Origin: CAZPNX01 sp964588285
GTDB taxonomy: Bacteria; Edwardsbacteria; AC1; EtOH8
Reading direction: 5' to 3'
Length of the DNA: 64,000 bases
Assembly: GCA_964588285.1 (NCBI GenBank)
Contig: CAZPNX010000006.1
Coordinates: 40,030-104,029 of the forward strand
The notes beneath the pieces are model-generated. The model was not told where the DNA came from. It was given only the letters and a program-made list of their open reading frames with translations, and did no database searches. A program made the position numbers and the translations under genes. This document shows positions 33,692 through 41,812 of the stretch, one piece after another (position 1 is the first letter of the stretch; each line of letters begins with the position of its first letter).

Positions 33692-34423
33692 TCACCAGTC
33701 GGCTAAAAGCGTGGGGACCGAGGCTACAGTGGCCGCCACCGGAGCCGGGGCTGGGTCGGAAGGGCCGGCACCATTTATCCACACCGCCCGCATTCCGGCC
33801 CCCTGCGCCCCGCGGACGTCGTTCTCCAGGCTGTCGCCTATGTGGACCGATGTCTCCGGCGATGAGCCCAACTTATCCATGGCCAGCCTGAAAATGCGGG
33901 GATCGGGCTTGCGGACGATGGTCTCGTCGGAGAACAGGGCGGCATCGATCAGCGGCATGATGCCGTATCCCGAAAGCAGCCGGCGCAGGACAAAGCCCGG
34001 GGTGCGGCCGGTGTTGCAGATGAGCCCGATCTTAAGTCCCCTGGCCTTTAACTCCGAAACAGCCCGAACGGCTCCGGAAACGGGCGAGGGGGGAAAAAGC
34101 AGGACGGCTTCTGCGTAAATGGCACAAACCCGCTTAAGTGCGTTCTCTGGAATATCGGAAGACAGGCCGGGACGGGCCAGGTCCAAAAAAAGAGAGACTT
34201 GCCGGTCGTAAGGCAGGTCGACTGCACGCTCCCAGGAGCGGGCGCATTCTTCCCAAACCGACTGGTGGGCGCGCTCCAGTTCAGCTGAAGGAAGTCCCAG
34301 GCCGTTGCCTGTCAGAATCTTTCCGATCTCCGCAATCCGGTAATCGGTGCGCCGGCAGTTCAACTGGGGGGAGTCGGCTATCAGCGTCTCCCACAGGTCG
34401 AAGGTGACTGCCCTCAGAGCCAT
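33692..34423 (-). CDS. HAD-superfamily hydrolase
   Basis: This 243-residue protein has the haloacid dehalogenase-like fold. Motif I is VTFDLWETLI near the N-terminus (nucleophilic Asp; the second acidic residue of DxD is Trp). The cap region is helical (about 20-100). Motif II is near GLICNTGRTPGFV, motif III is the Lys in IVRKPDPRIF, and motif IV is VHIGDSLENDVRGAQGAGM. DxW variants occur in phosphatases and dehalogenases of this family, so the substrate is unclear. It is transcribed leftward, three bases after the large unknown gene, and almost certainly shares its transcript. Confidence 0.86.
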   Translation of the reverse strand: MALRAVTFDLWETLIADSPQLNCRRTDYRIAEIGKILTGNGLGLPSAELERAHQSVWEECARSWERAVDLPYDRQVSLFLDLARPGLSSDIPENALKRVCAIYAEAVLLFPPSPVSGAVRAVSELKARGLKIGLICNTGRTPGFVLRRLLSGYGIMPLIDAALFSDETIVRKPDPRIFRLAMDKLGSSPETSVHIGDSLENDVRGAQGAGMRAVWINGAGPSDPAPAPVAATVASVPTLLADW

Positions 34424-34426
34424 CGG

Positions 34427-36304
34427 TCAAACAGCGGCGGCCTTCTCGATCCGCGAGGCTAGAGCTTGAGCTTGGTCCGGGTTCAAAGCCTGGCCGTTTT
34501 GGGTCAGGTTGAAAAGAAGAACGGACATCCGGTCCAGGTCGGCCCGGCAGACGGATTGCACCTCAAAGCCGTCCAATGATCCCAACACCGCCGAGACCGG
34601 TTCGGGCCGGTTATCGACCGCTACCGCCATGACGGTGATCTCTCCCTCTTCTTCCGACAGGCTGAGGTTCTTCCAAACCACGGCCGCCGGCCGGGTAGGG
34701 ATAAAACCGGCCTTGGCCTGCAATCCCAGGGAAAGCTGAGCCAGTACCGCCGAGTCGGTTATTTTGGGATTAAGCAGGCAACGGTCGCCCAAGGTGTAGA
34801 ACAGAGGCTTGATGTTTTTGAGATCGAGTCCTTGGGCCTCGGCCAACCGGTTGACCGCTTGGAGCCGCATCTGGCGCATAGCCCGGGAGGTGCGATCGAA
34901 GATTCGAAGCTTGGGCCCGAAGTCGGGCACCGCCCTGATCAAGGCCTCGATGCGGTTGTAGATCTCCTCGTCGTTCCAGCGACCCTGATCCGGGCCGAAA
35001 AGCAGGCGACGGTCCACCCACAAGTCGATGATGGAGATCTCCTGCTTCCATTCGATACCGTTCTGGGTGTAGGCGACATAGGTCGGCATATCCGGTTTGG
35101 CGGCCGAGAAACCGGGCTCGCGCGACAGGATTTTGACCAGCTCCATGCCGTAGCCGGCATCAGGGCCGGAGGCCACCACAATGATTTTGAAATGGTCCGG
35201 GGTGTGGGGGTGGATGTATCCCTGCGGAATCTTGAGCTCTTTCTCCTCGTCCAGCATCGGGGGCACGATCTTGCGCCGAATGAGCTCCACCCCGGGGGTG
35301 GGGCCCAGGGTCTCCTGGGTGTTGGGCAGGGAGACGATGGTCTCTCGGACTGCGGCCAGCTCGGGTTCGGAAAGCGGACGGTCATCGCGTCCGCTGATCT
35401 CCAGGTGGAAGACCGAAATGCGGTCGGCGGTGAAATAGGCATAATCGTGGTGCCGGCGAAAACCGGGGACCGTCTCCTCCAGCCGACGCAGAATGCGTTC
35501 GAAGGTGATGGACGGCTGGCTGGTGATCACCGACAGTCCGGTCAGCTCCCGATCCTTCAGGGACAGGCGATAGTCAGAGACCTCCAAGGTAGACAGGCCC
35601 TGGCGGATCCGCTTTTTGAGGAAATAGTTGGTCTGGATCTGGTCGGCGATGGACTCTGGGCTAAGCTCGTTGAGGTAGGACTCTTGGCGGGCCACGAAGA
35701 ACTTGAGGGCCTCGCCGCTGTCGCCCATCATCTCCCGAAGGTCCTCGTCCGAGACCCGGCCCCGCAGGATGTCGGTGACCGTGGTGAAGGCGTAGAGGCG
35801 GCGGGCCTCCTGCTTCTGCAGGGTGCGCTTGGCCTCGTCCTCGGCGGCGATGCGCGACAGCCGCTCCTGGATTTTGGCCCGGGCGATGTCCATGGCCTTG
35901 AGGCCCAGGTCCGGGGTCAGCTCCACTTCGATGAGCACCGCCCCCAATTTTTCACGGTTCCGGCGCAGGATAAAGCCGTGGGTATAGGCAATGTTCAGAC
36001 CCGCCTCGTGGACCGTGCCCAAGCAGGCGTCGGCCAGTCCGGCCCAGTCAGGGGCCAGCACTGCAAACAACAGGGAGGGCAGGGCCGACTGATCCTTGTC
36101 CGCCTTGACACGCTCGGTGATGACATGGGCCATGCCCGGCAGCATCTCCTCCTCGCGCAGCAGGCGGATAAGCACCGCCCGCTCCTGAGCGGTAAGCCGG
36201 GAGGCGTAGGCCGTACCCTTGGAGATCATCCGGTTGTACCGGGCCACCTGGCGCGGGGTGAGGGACAGGTGGGAGAGGAAGGGGTAGATCTGGGATAGGC
36301 GCAT
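34427..36304 (-). CDS. Large conserved-looking protein of unknown function, 625 residues
   Basis: I do not recognise a named family. The protein is soluble, without signal peptide or membrane helices. Residues about 50-120 (LLFAVLAPDWAGLADACLGT... and HGFILRRNREKLGAVLIEVE) resemble an ACT-type regulatory fold. A long helical region (about 125-210) follows, then mixed alpha/beta segments such as ISVFHLEISGRDDRPLSEPE and FKIIVVASGPDAGYGMELVK. ACT-like folds often bind amino acids; this is only a suggestion. The start is set at ATG 36304 because a - strand promoter (36313-36340) places transcription start about two bases upstream of it; a TTG at 36346 lies inside that promoter. It is followed by a HAD hydrolase gene. 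Confidence 0.75.
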   Translation of the reverse strand: MRLSQIYPFLSHLSLTPRQVARYNRMISKGTAYASRLTAQERAVLIRLLREEEMLPGMAHVITERVKADKDQSALPSLLFAVLAPDWAGLADACLGTVHEAGLNIAYTHGFILRRNREKLGAVLIEVELTPDLGLKAMDIARAKIQERLSRIAAEDEAKRTLQKQEARRLYAFTTVTDILRGRVSDEDLREMMGDSGEALKFFVARQESYLNELSPESIADQIQTNYFLKKRIRQGLSTLEVSDYRLSLKDRELTGLSVITSQPSITFERILRRLEETVPGFRRHHDYAYFTADRISVFHLEISGRDDRPLSEPELAAVRETIVSLPNTQETLGPTPGVELIRRKIVPPMLDEEKELKIPQGYIHPHTPDHFKIIVVASGPDAGYGMELVKILSREPGFSAAKPDMPTYVAYTQNGIEWKQEISIIDLWVDRRLLFGPDQGRWNDEEIYNRIEALIRAVPDFGPKLRIFDRTSRAMRQMRLQAVNRLAEAQGLDLKNIKPLFYTLGDRCLLNPKITDSAVLAQLSLGLQAKAGFIPTRPAAVVWKNLSLSEEEGEITVMAVAVDNRPEPVSAVLGSLDGFEVQSVCRADLDRMSVLLFNLTQNGQALNPDQAQALASRIEKAAAV

Positions 36305-36312
36305 AATAGCTA

Positions 36313-36340
36313 ATGATACCAATTTTCGGGATAAAGTCAA
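36313..36340 (-). promoter_or_regulatory. Minus-strand promoter of the unknown-HAD operon
   Basis: Reading leftward, TTGACT (36340-36335) and TATCAT (36318-36313) are spaced by 16 bases. The expected start near 36306 is almost at the ATG (36304), implying a leaderless transcript. Confidence 0.55.
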
Positions 36341-36349
36341 GTCCAAAGT

Positions 36350-36860
36350 GCACTGAAGGCATTATTGAAAAACATCGCCTGACGTTTAAGCACAAAAACG
36401 CCACCATAGTCCGAAACCTATATAATTTTCATGAATAGAATCCCTCTTAGTCATGACAAGTGCGGCGGGCATTAAGCCCACCCCAAGGGCAGCATCTGCG
36501 AAGTGAGCGGCAAAGCATTTTGTCCAGAGCACCTCGTTTGTAATGAAGCAAATATAAAGTGGACCAACAAAAGGAAAATATTATTAAGAAACTTTAAAAT
36601 ATCACTTTTGGAAATTGTCCATGCTTCGGCCATTCAACATGACCGGGAAATGCAACATTTTGAAATTTTGAGCAAGGTCGAAACATCGACAAAATGCGAT
36701 ATTTAGAGTTACCCTTTATTATGCAGGTCGTTTTTATATCGGAGTAAAAGCGATCGGGATTGTTTACTATTTCAATCACGGGTCATGAAACGAATTATTG
36801 CGCTTTATCGCTCCGTCAAACAACGGGGCTTTCCTATTGCCCGGCAAAGGGTTGTTCATT
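36350..36860. other. AT-rich stretch without a supported gene
   Basis: About 500 bases between the divergent unknown gene and the glycosylase gene. The sequence is clearly richer in A and T than its surroundings, especially 36575-36800. The one 67-residue frame in it (36503-36706) has no ribosome-binding site and no recognisable motif. A small hairpin GGGC-ATTAA-GCCC lies near 36469-36481. It may be a decayed insertion; I see no transposase remnant or tRNA. Confidence 0.5.
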
Positions 36861-36864
36861 AGCG

Positions 36865-36893
36865 TTGACAGTTTATGCAACTTATGATAAAAT
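36865..36893 (+). promoter_or_regulatory. Promoter of the HhH-GPD glycosylase gene
   Basis: Perfect TTGACA (36865-36870) and TAAAAT (36888-36893) are spaced by 17 bases. The predicted start, about 36900, leaves at most a seven-base leader before ATG 36907. Confidence 0.65.
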
Positions 36894-36906
36894 CTCAAGT
36901 TAACTC

Positions 36907-37659
36907 ATGCACGCACCCAATCATTTATACAAGATATACAAAATTATTTTTAACGCTTTCGGACCCCAGCACTGGTGGCCGGGCAGGACGCCCTTTGAGG
37001 TGATGGTCGGCGCCATCCTCACCCAGAACACCAACTGGGGGAACGTCGAGAGGGCTATAACTAACCTGAGGGCTGAGGACGTATTAACGCCCCAACGTAT
37101 CAACGTTACTACGTTACGACGTTTGAGGCGTTTGATACGTTCCTCGGGGTTCTTCAACCAGAAGGCGGCGCGGCTGAAGGCTTTCTCGCGTTTTCTTCTT
37201 GACAGGTACGGCGGCAGTGTCGCGAAATTACGAAAAGAAGAAACGGCAAAGTTACGAGAAGAGCTGCTGGCGCTTGGCGGGATAGGGCCGGAGACAGCGG
37301 ACTCCATTCTGCTCTACGCCCTGGGCAAGCCGGTCTTCGTCATCGACGCTTACACCAGGAGGATATTTTCGCGCCACGGGTTCCTCTCCGAAAAACATGG
37401 ATACGACGATTGGCAAAGGCTTTTCACGGACAACCTGCCAAGGGATGCCAAGCTTTACAACGAGTACCACGCTCTCATCGTCAGGCTGGCAAAAACCTTT
37501 TGCCGCAAGAAGCCGGACTGCGCTGGTTGCCCGCTGAAGGGCGTGAAAGCGCCACGGGGTCTTTCCGAGAAAGGCTCCCAAGGCCAAGTCGGACTGAGGA
37601 AACGCCTGATCGATCAGGGATGGCTTCGCCTGTCGGGCAAGGTGGTGCGTTCGCGATGA
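36907..37659 (+). CDS. Endonuclease III-like HhH-GPD DNA glycosylase (MagIII-like)
   Basis: This base-excision repair glycosylase has 250 residues. It has the helix-hairpin-helix as LALGGIGPETADSILLYALG with the catalytic-Asp region FVIDAYTRRIFSRHG, and a C-terminal Cys cluster FCRKKPDCAGCPL that may be part of an iron-sulfur loop. The Lys used by bifunctional endonuclease III (G-V-G-x-K-T-A) is Glu here (GPETAD), so a monofunctional glycosylase of the MagIII/3-methyladenine type is likelier. Residues about 60-78 (TPQRINVTTLRRLRRLIR) are encoded by an ACGTT-rich block like the repeat at 2603-2653, read through in frame. The AT-rich 5' end differs from the rest of the gene. Confidence 0.85.
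   Translation: MHAPNHLYKIYKIIFNAFGPQHWWPGRTPFEVMVGAILTQNTNWGNVERAITNLRAEDVLTPQRINVTTLRRLRRLIRSSGFFNQKAARLKAFSRFLLDRYGGSVAKLRKEETAKLREELLALGGIGPETADSILLYALGKPVFVIDAYTRRIFSRHGFLSEKHGYDDWQRLFTDNLPRDAKLYNEYHALIVRLAKTFCRKKPDCAGCPLKGVKAPRGLSEKGSQGQVGLRKRLIDQGWLRLSGKVVRSR
37083..37142. repeat. ACGTT-rich repeat block inside the glycosylase gene
   Basis: The bases from about 37089 contain CAACGTATCAACGTTACTAC followed by GTTACGACGTTTGAGGCGTT, the same AACGTT/ACGTA vocabulary as at 2603-2653. It is translated without a frame break. Confidence 0.4.
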
Positions 37660-37692
37660 CGTTCGGTAGTTGTCAAGTAATCAGTTAACAAG

Positions 37693-38706
37693 ATGCCGAT
37701 TATCGAGGTCGAGAACCTCTCCAAGCATTTCAAGCGGTTCCGCCGGAGGCCCGGCCTGTTGGGCTCGGTGCGTGACCTGTTCCACCGCCGGCAGGAGGTC
37801 GTCAAGGCGGTGGACGGGGTGGCCTTTTCCATCGAGCCCGGCGAGATCGTGGGTTACATCGGGGCCAACGGGGCCGGCAAATCCACCACCATCAAGATGC
37901 TGACCGGAATCCTGGTGCCGACTTCGGGGAGGATCGTGGTCGACGGCCTGGTGCCTTATCGTAACCGCTACAAGCACGTCAGAAAGATAGGCGCCGTCTT
38001 CGGCCAGCGCAGCCAACTGTGGTGGGACATCGCGGTCATCGAGGCCTTCAAGCTGCTGCAGAAGATCTACGAGGTGCCCAATGCCGATTACCAGAGGCGG
38101 CTGGACAAGTTCACCGAGGTTTTGGGTCTGGGCGGGCTGCTGAACATCCCGGTGCGCAAGCTCTCCCTGGGCCAGCGGATGCGCTGCGATCTGGCCGCCG
38201 CCCTGCTGCACAACCCCTCGATCCTCTTTTTGGACGAGCCCACCATCGGACTGGACGTGGCCGTCAAGGCCGGCATCCGCGACTTCATCAAGGAGGCCAA
38301 CCGGGACCAGGGCACCACCGTCATCCTGGCCACCCACGACCTGGGCGACATCGAGGACCTGTGCCGCCGGGTGATCATGATCGATTCGGGAAAAATGATG
38401 TTCGACGGCTCTCTGAGCACTCTGTCGGGATTGGTAACCATCGACCGGCGGCTAGCGGTCAAGCTGGAGGCCCCGGTGTCCCAGGCGGAGATGGCCGGCC
38501 TACTCAAGGATTTCAAGGTGCGGGCCGAGGCCGACGACCCCTATAACTGGAGGATCGAGTTCGACCGCGGCCGGGTGAGCGCTCCGGAGCTGACCGGTTT
38601 CCTGCTCTCCCGGCTCAAGGTCCACGACCTGGTACTGGAGGAAGCGGCCATCGAGGACGTGGTGCGCCGGATATACGAGCAGCGTTCAACGTTAAACGTT
38701 TCGTGA
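37693..38706 (+). CDS. ABC-2-type exporter ATP-binding protein
   Basis: This 337-residue ATPase drives the exporter made with the next two permease genes. Walker A is GANGAGKSTT (about 57-66). The Q-loop region contains VFGQRSQLWWDI, the signature is LSLGQRMRCDL, Walker B is ILFLDEPTIGLD and the switch is ATHDLGDIEDL. A C-terminal regulatory part follows. It resembles the COG4586 group, whose neighbours are the permeases COG4587 and COG3694, as seen here. The transported compound is unknown. The 3' end includes a short ACGTT repeat (38688-38702), and the stop overlaps the next gene's GTG by four bases. Confidence 0.9.
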   Translation: MPIIEVENLSKHFKRFRRRPGLLGSVRDLFHRRQEVVKAVDGVAFSIEPGEIVGYIGANGAGKSTTIKMLTGILVPTSGRIVVDGLVPYRNRYKHVRKIGAVFGQRSQLWWDIAVIEAFKLLQKIYEVPNADYQRRLDKFTEVLGLGGLLNIPVRKLSLGQRMRCDLAAALLHNPSILFLDEPTIGLDVAVKAGIRDFIKEANRDQGTTVILATHDLGDIEDLCRRVIMIDSGKMMFDGSLSTLSGLVTIDRRLAVKLEAPVSQAEMAGLLKDFKVRAEADDPYNWRIEFDRGRVSAPELTGFLLSRLKVHDLVLEEAAIEDVVRRIYEQRSTLNVS

Positions 38707-39506
38707 ATCGCAAGCTGGAGAAATACTGGCAGTTCATGCGGGTGGGCTACCTCACCTACCTGGCCTACCGTTTCCAGGTGCTGATGAACGTGGTCTCCTA
38801 CCTGCTGATCATCGGGCTGAACTATTTTCTGTGGCGGGCCATTTATGCCAAAAAGGCGATGATCGCCGGGTTTACCATGGAGCAGATGATGACCTACGTG
38901 GTCATCGCCTGGTCGGCCCGGACCTTCTTCGCCAACCGCATCGACCGGCTGATCGGCGATGCGGTGCGCGACGGCTCCATCGCCATGGACCTTTTAAGGC
39001 CCACAAATTTCCAGCTGTACCACTACTTCCGGGCCTTCGGCCGGGCTCTGTTCATGATGCTGTTCATGACCCTGCCCATCATCGCCATCGCCACGCTGAT
39101 ATTTCCGGTGCGTCTGCCGTCGGGCCGTCTGGGGCCCTACCTCTTCCCGTTGTCGGTGCTGCTGTCGTTCTTCCTCCACGCCGGCATCAGCTACCTGACC
39201 GGGCTGGTGGCCTTTTTCACCCGGAACAACGAGGGGGTGCTGCGCTTCAAGCAGATGCTGGTAGAAGTGTTCTCCGGGGTGATGATCCCCATCACCTTCT
39301 TCCCAAACTGGGTGCAGGACGCCCTGTTCTGGCTGCCATTCAAATATATCGCCTACGCCCCGCTGCGCATCTACCTGGGAATGGAGCCGCTGTCCAAGGT
39401 GCACCAAGGGGTGCTGCTGCAGATAATGTGGATCGTCATCATCTACCTGGCCGGCCAGGTGCTGTGGCACTTCGCCATTCGTAGGCTTGAGGTGCAGGGG
39501 GGATGA
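38703..39506 (+). CDS. ABC-2-type permease, first subunit (COG4587-like)
   Basis: This 267-residue integral membrane protein has about six helices, e.g. VVSYLLIIGLNYFLWRAIY and MLFMTLPIIAIATLIF. It carries the family pattern MRVGYLTYLAYRFQVLMNVV near the N-terminus and GVMIPITFFPNWVQDALFWL later. The GTG start overlaps the ATPase stop (GTGA at 38703-38706), so translation is coupled. With the ATPase and the following permease it forms a heterodimeric exporter of unknown substrate. Confidence 0.87.
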   Translation: MNRKLEKYWQFMRVGYLTYLAYRFQVLMNVVSYLLIIGLNYFLWRAIYAKKAMIAGFTMEQMMTYVVIAWSARTFFANRIDRLIGDAVRDGSIAMDLLRPTNFQLYHYFRAFGRALFMMLFMTLPIIAIATLIFPVRLPSGRLGPYLFPLSVLLSFFLHAGISYLTGLVAFFTRNNEGVLRFKQMLVEVFSGVMIPITFFPNWVQDALFWLPFKYIAYAPLRIYLGMEPLSKVHQGVLLQIMWIVIIYLAGQVLWHFAIRRLEVQGG

Positions 39507-39580
39507 CGGCCCAAAATCAGAAGGCAAAAATCAGAAGTAAGTGGTAAATACCGAGCAGGTCCGGAAATCTATGTAGTGTC

Positions 39581-40381
39581 ATGAAACGCTTCGCACTATA
39601 TATAAAGCTTTACGGAGCCTACCTCTCCAACTCCATCAAGATGCGGCTGGCCTACCGGGAGGACTTCCTGTCGGGCTTCGTGGCCGGGATCATGCAGCAG
39701 CTGATAGGCGTCCTGTTCGTGGCCACCATCTTCGTTAGGGTGCCGGACATCAAGGGCTGGACCAAGGCCGAGGTGTTCTTCATCTACGGATTTGCCCAGG
39801 TGACGCTGGGGCTTTTCTACACCTTCTGCTCCAACCTGCTGGACATGAGCGAGAAGTACGTGGTGGAAGGTAGGCTGGACCAGGTGCTGCTGAGGCCCTT
39901 GGACAGCTTGTTCCAGGTGATCACCGAGCGCATCCATTGGGAGGAGTTCTCGGTGGTCCTGGTGGGCCTGGCCGTCTTGGGCTATGCCGTCGGCAAGATG
40001 AGAATGCCGATCGAACCATGGCAGTACCTGGCCACCGGGGCCTTGGCGGTCTCGGCCTGCCTGGTGCTGCTGGGGATATTCGTCATTCTGGCCAGCCTGA
40101 CCTTTTGGTTCAACGACCGGGGCGGGGTCTCCTCAATGATGCTGGTGCTGCAGGGCTATTCCCAGTATCCTCTGACCATATATGGACAGACCATACGCCT
40201 TGCCCTGACCTTGATCATACCCTACGGCTTCACCGCCTTCTATCCGGCCATGCACCTGCTGGGCCGCCGGGAATACGGGCTTTATGCCTGGATGACACCG
40301 GCGGCGGCGGCGGCGGTCATGGTCATAGGGATCTTCTCCTGGCGGCGGAGCCTGCAGGCCTACGAGAGCACCGGAAGCTGA
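39581..40381 (+). CDS. ABC-2-type permease, second subunit (COG3694-like)
   Basis: This 266-residue membrane protein also has about six helices. It begins LYGAYLSNSIKMRLAYREDF, continues with FVAGIMQQLIGVLFVATIFV and ends near PYGFTAFYPAMHLLGRREYG. It is the usual partner of the preceding permease. A 74-base gap separates them; it contains a doubled AAAATCAGAAG motif and no promoter that I can see. The set is complete for an ABC-2 exporter (one ATPase, two permeases). Confidence 0.87.
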   Translation: MKRFALYIKLYGAYLSNSIKMRLAYREDFLSGFVAGIMQQLIGVLFVATIFVRVPDIKGWTKAEVFFIYGFAQVTLGLFYTFCSNLLDMSEKYVVEGRLDQVLLRPLDSLFQVITERIHWEEFSVVLVGLAVLGYAVGKMRMPIEPWQYLATGALAVSACLVLLGIFVILASLTFWFNDRGGVSSMMLVLQGYSQYPLTIYGQTIRLALTLIIPYGFTAFYPAMHLLGRREYGLYAWMTPAAAAAVMVIGIFSWRRSLQAYESTGS

Positions 40382-40402
40382 TCCATAAACGAACCAGCCA
40401 AT

Positions 40403-40488
40403 GTCACCCTGAGCCCGGTTCCCCGGCCTCGCAACGCCTACCCTGAACCTGGCAATAATGACTTGCCAATAAAGGGTTGAAGGGTGAC
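40403..40488. repeat. Intergenic inverted-repeat element with GTCACCCT ends
   Basis: GTCACCCT (40403-40410) is mirrored by AGGGTGAC (40481-40488), with an inner pair CCTGGCA/TGCCA. The non-coding region 40382-40637 before mreB otherwise shows no clear promoter. The GTCA.CCTGAG beginning resembles the repeat at 19733. Confidence 0.4.
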
Positions 40489-40637
40489 CCCGGGTTCAAA
40501 ACGACGCTATCGTCCTCATCCCTTAGCTAGTCAAGCGGGAAAACCTCCTCGGAATAACAGGGAAGTCCATACTTCAGTCCGTCGGGCAAAAAGAGACGCC
40601 TCGGGATGATTAGATAACTTGGAAAAACGGAGCATAG

Positions 40638-41690
40638 ATGTTCAAATTCCCCAATTTCCGCGATCTGATGGCCGGCATCGTCTCCCACGACATGTCGGTG
40701 GACCTGGGCACGGCCAGCACCCTGGTCTTCGTCGAAGGCAAGGGCATCGTCCTCAACCAGCCGTCGGTGGTGGCCATCGAGAGGAAAACGGGCGTGGCCA
40801 TCGCCGTGGGCGACGAGGCCAAGAGGATGCTGGGCCGCACCCCGGACGAGATCCAGGCGGTCCGTCCCATGAAGGACGGGGTGATCGCCGATTTCGAGAT
40901 CTGCGAGGAGATGCTGCGCAACTTTATCAAGATGGCCATGAAGCAGCGCTCGCTGGTTAAGCCCCGGGTTATAGTCTGCGTGCCCTCGGGGATCACCGAG
41001 GTGGAGAAGAGGGCGGTGCGCGACTCGGCCGAGCACGCCGGGGCCCGCGAGGTCTTTCTGCTGGCCGAGCCCATCGCCGCCGCCATCGGGGTGGGGCTGC
41101 CGGTGGACTCGGCCGTGGGCAGCATGGTCATCGATATCGGCGGCGGCACCACCGAAATTGCGGTCATCGCCCTGTCGGGCATCGTCTCCAACACCTCCAT
41201 CCGCACCGCCGGCGACGAAATGGACGAGGCCATCGTCGAATACCTGCGCAAAACCTACAACGTGCTCATCGGCGAGCAGACGGCCGAGGAGATCAAGATC
41301 AAGATCGGCTCGGCCTTTCCGGTGGAGGAGAACCGGGAGATGGAGGTCAAGGGCAAGGACCTGGTGAGCGGCATCCCCCGGGCGGTCAAGGTGCGCTCCG
41401 ACCAGATCCGGGAGGCGCTCCGGGAGCCCATCAACCTCATCGTCCAGGCCGTCAAACGGGCCCTGGAGCAGACGCCGCCCGAGCTGGCGGCCGACATCGT
41501 GGACAACGGGATCGTCATGACCGGAGGCGGATCTCTGCTGAGGGGGCTGGACGCCCTGCTGCGGGAGGAGACCAATCTACCCATCAGCGTGGCGGAATCC
41601 CCCCGCGAGTGCATCGTCATGGGCGCCGGCAAGGTGCTGGAGAACGCCGCCCGATACGAGAAGGTGATCATGCCCAGCCGCAAAGAATGA
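40638..41690 (+). CDS. mreB: Rod shape-determining protein MreB
   Basis: This bacterial actin homologue positions the elongasome that builds the lateral cell wall. The 350-residue protein is of normal length, with phosphate 1 DLGTASTLVFVEGKGIVL (N is usual for the S in DLGTANT), VCVPSGITEVEKRAVRDSA, LLAEPIAAAIGVGLPV, phosphate 2 VIDIGGGTTEIAVIALSGIV and the adenosine motif IVMTGGGSLLRGLD. It opens the cluster mreB, mreC, mreD, mrdA, rodA, lgt, indicating a rod-shaped, peptidoglycan-containing cell. Confidence 0.96.
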   Translation: MFKFPNFRDLMAGIVSHDMSVDLGTASTLVFVEGKGIVLNQPSVVAIERKTGVAIAVGDEAKRMLGRTPDEIQAVRPMKDGVIADFEICEEMLRNFIKMAMKQRSLVKPRVIVCVPSGITEVEKRAVRDSAEHAGAREVFLLAEPIAAAIGVGLPVDSAVGSMVIDIGGGTTEIAVIALSGIVSNTSIRTAGDEMDEAIVEYLRKTYNVLIGEQTAEEIKIKIGSAFPVEENREMEVKGKDLVSGIPRAVKVRSDQIREALREPINLIVQAVKRALEQTPPELAADIVDNGIVMTGGGSLLRGLDALLREETNLPISVAESPRECIVMGAGKVLENAARYEKVIMPSRKE

Positions 41691-41812
41691 CAGGAGCTTC
41701 TGGCTCTATAAGGAACCCAGGAAAGCATGAAACAATCCCAAATCAAGAAAAGGCTGATGGCCGCATCTTTTTTCGACTTTTTCCTTAGAGCCTCTAGTCC
41801 TAAAGGGGGAAT

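Noticed and set aside
33678..34118. Open frame on the + strand across the HAD gene
   Set aside because: Antisense to a gene with intact HAD motifs; the product is low-complexity Pro/Ser/Arg-rich sequence.
34832..36298. Open frame of about 488 codons on the + strand opposite the large unknown gene
   Set aside because: Its product is rich in Gly, Asp, Leu and His with no structure-like pattern, as expected for an antisense shadow in GC-rich DNA; the - strand product has normal composition, couples to the HAD gene and has a promoter.
36503..36706. 67-codon frame in the AT-rich gap
   Set aside because: No ribosome-binding site, no family resemblance and no conserved neighbour; probably chance in AT-rich sequence.
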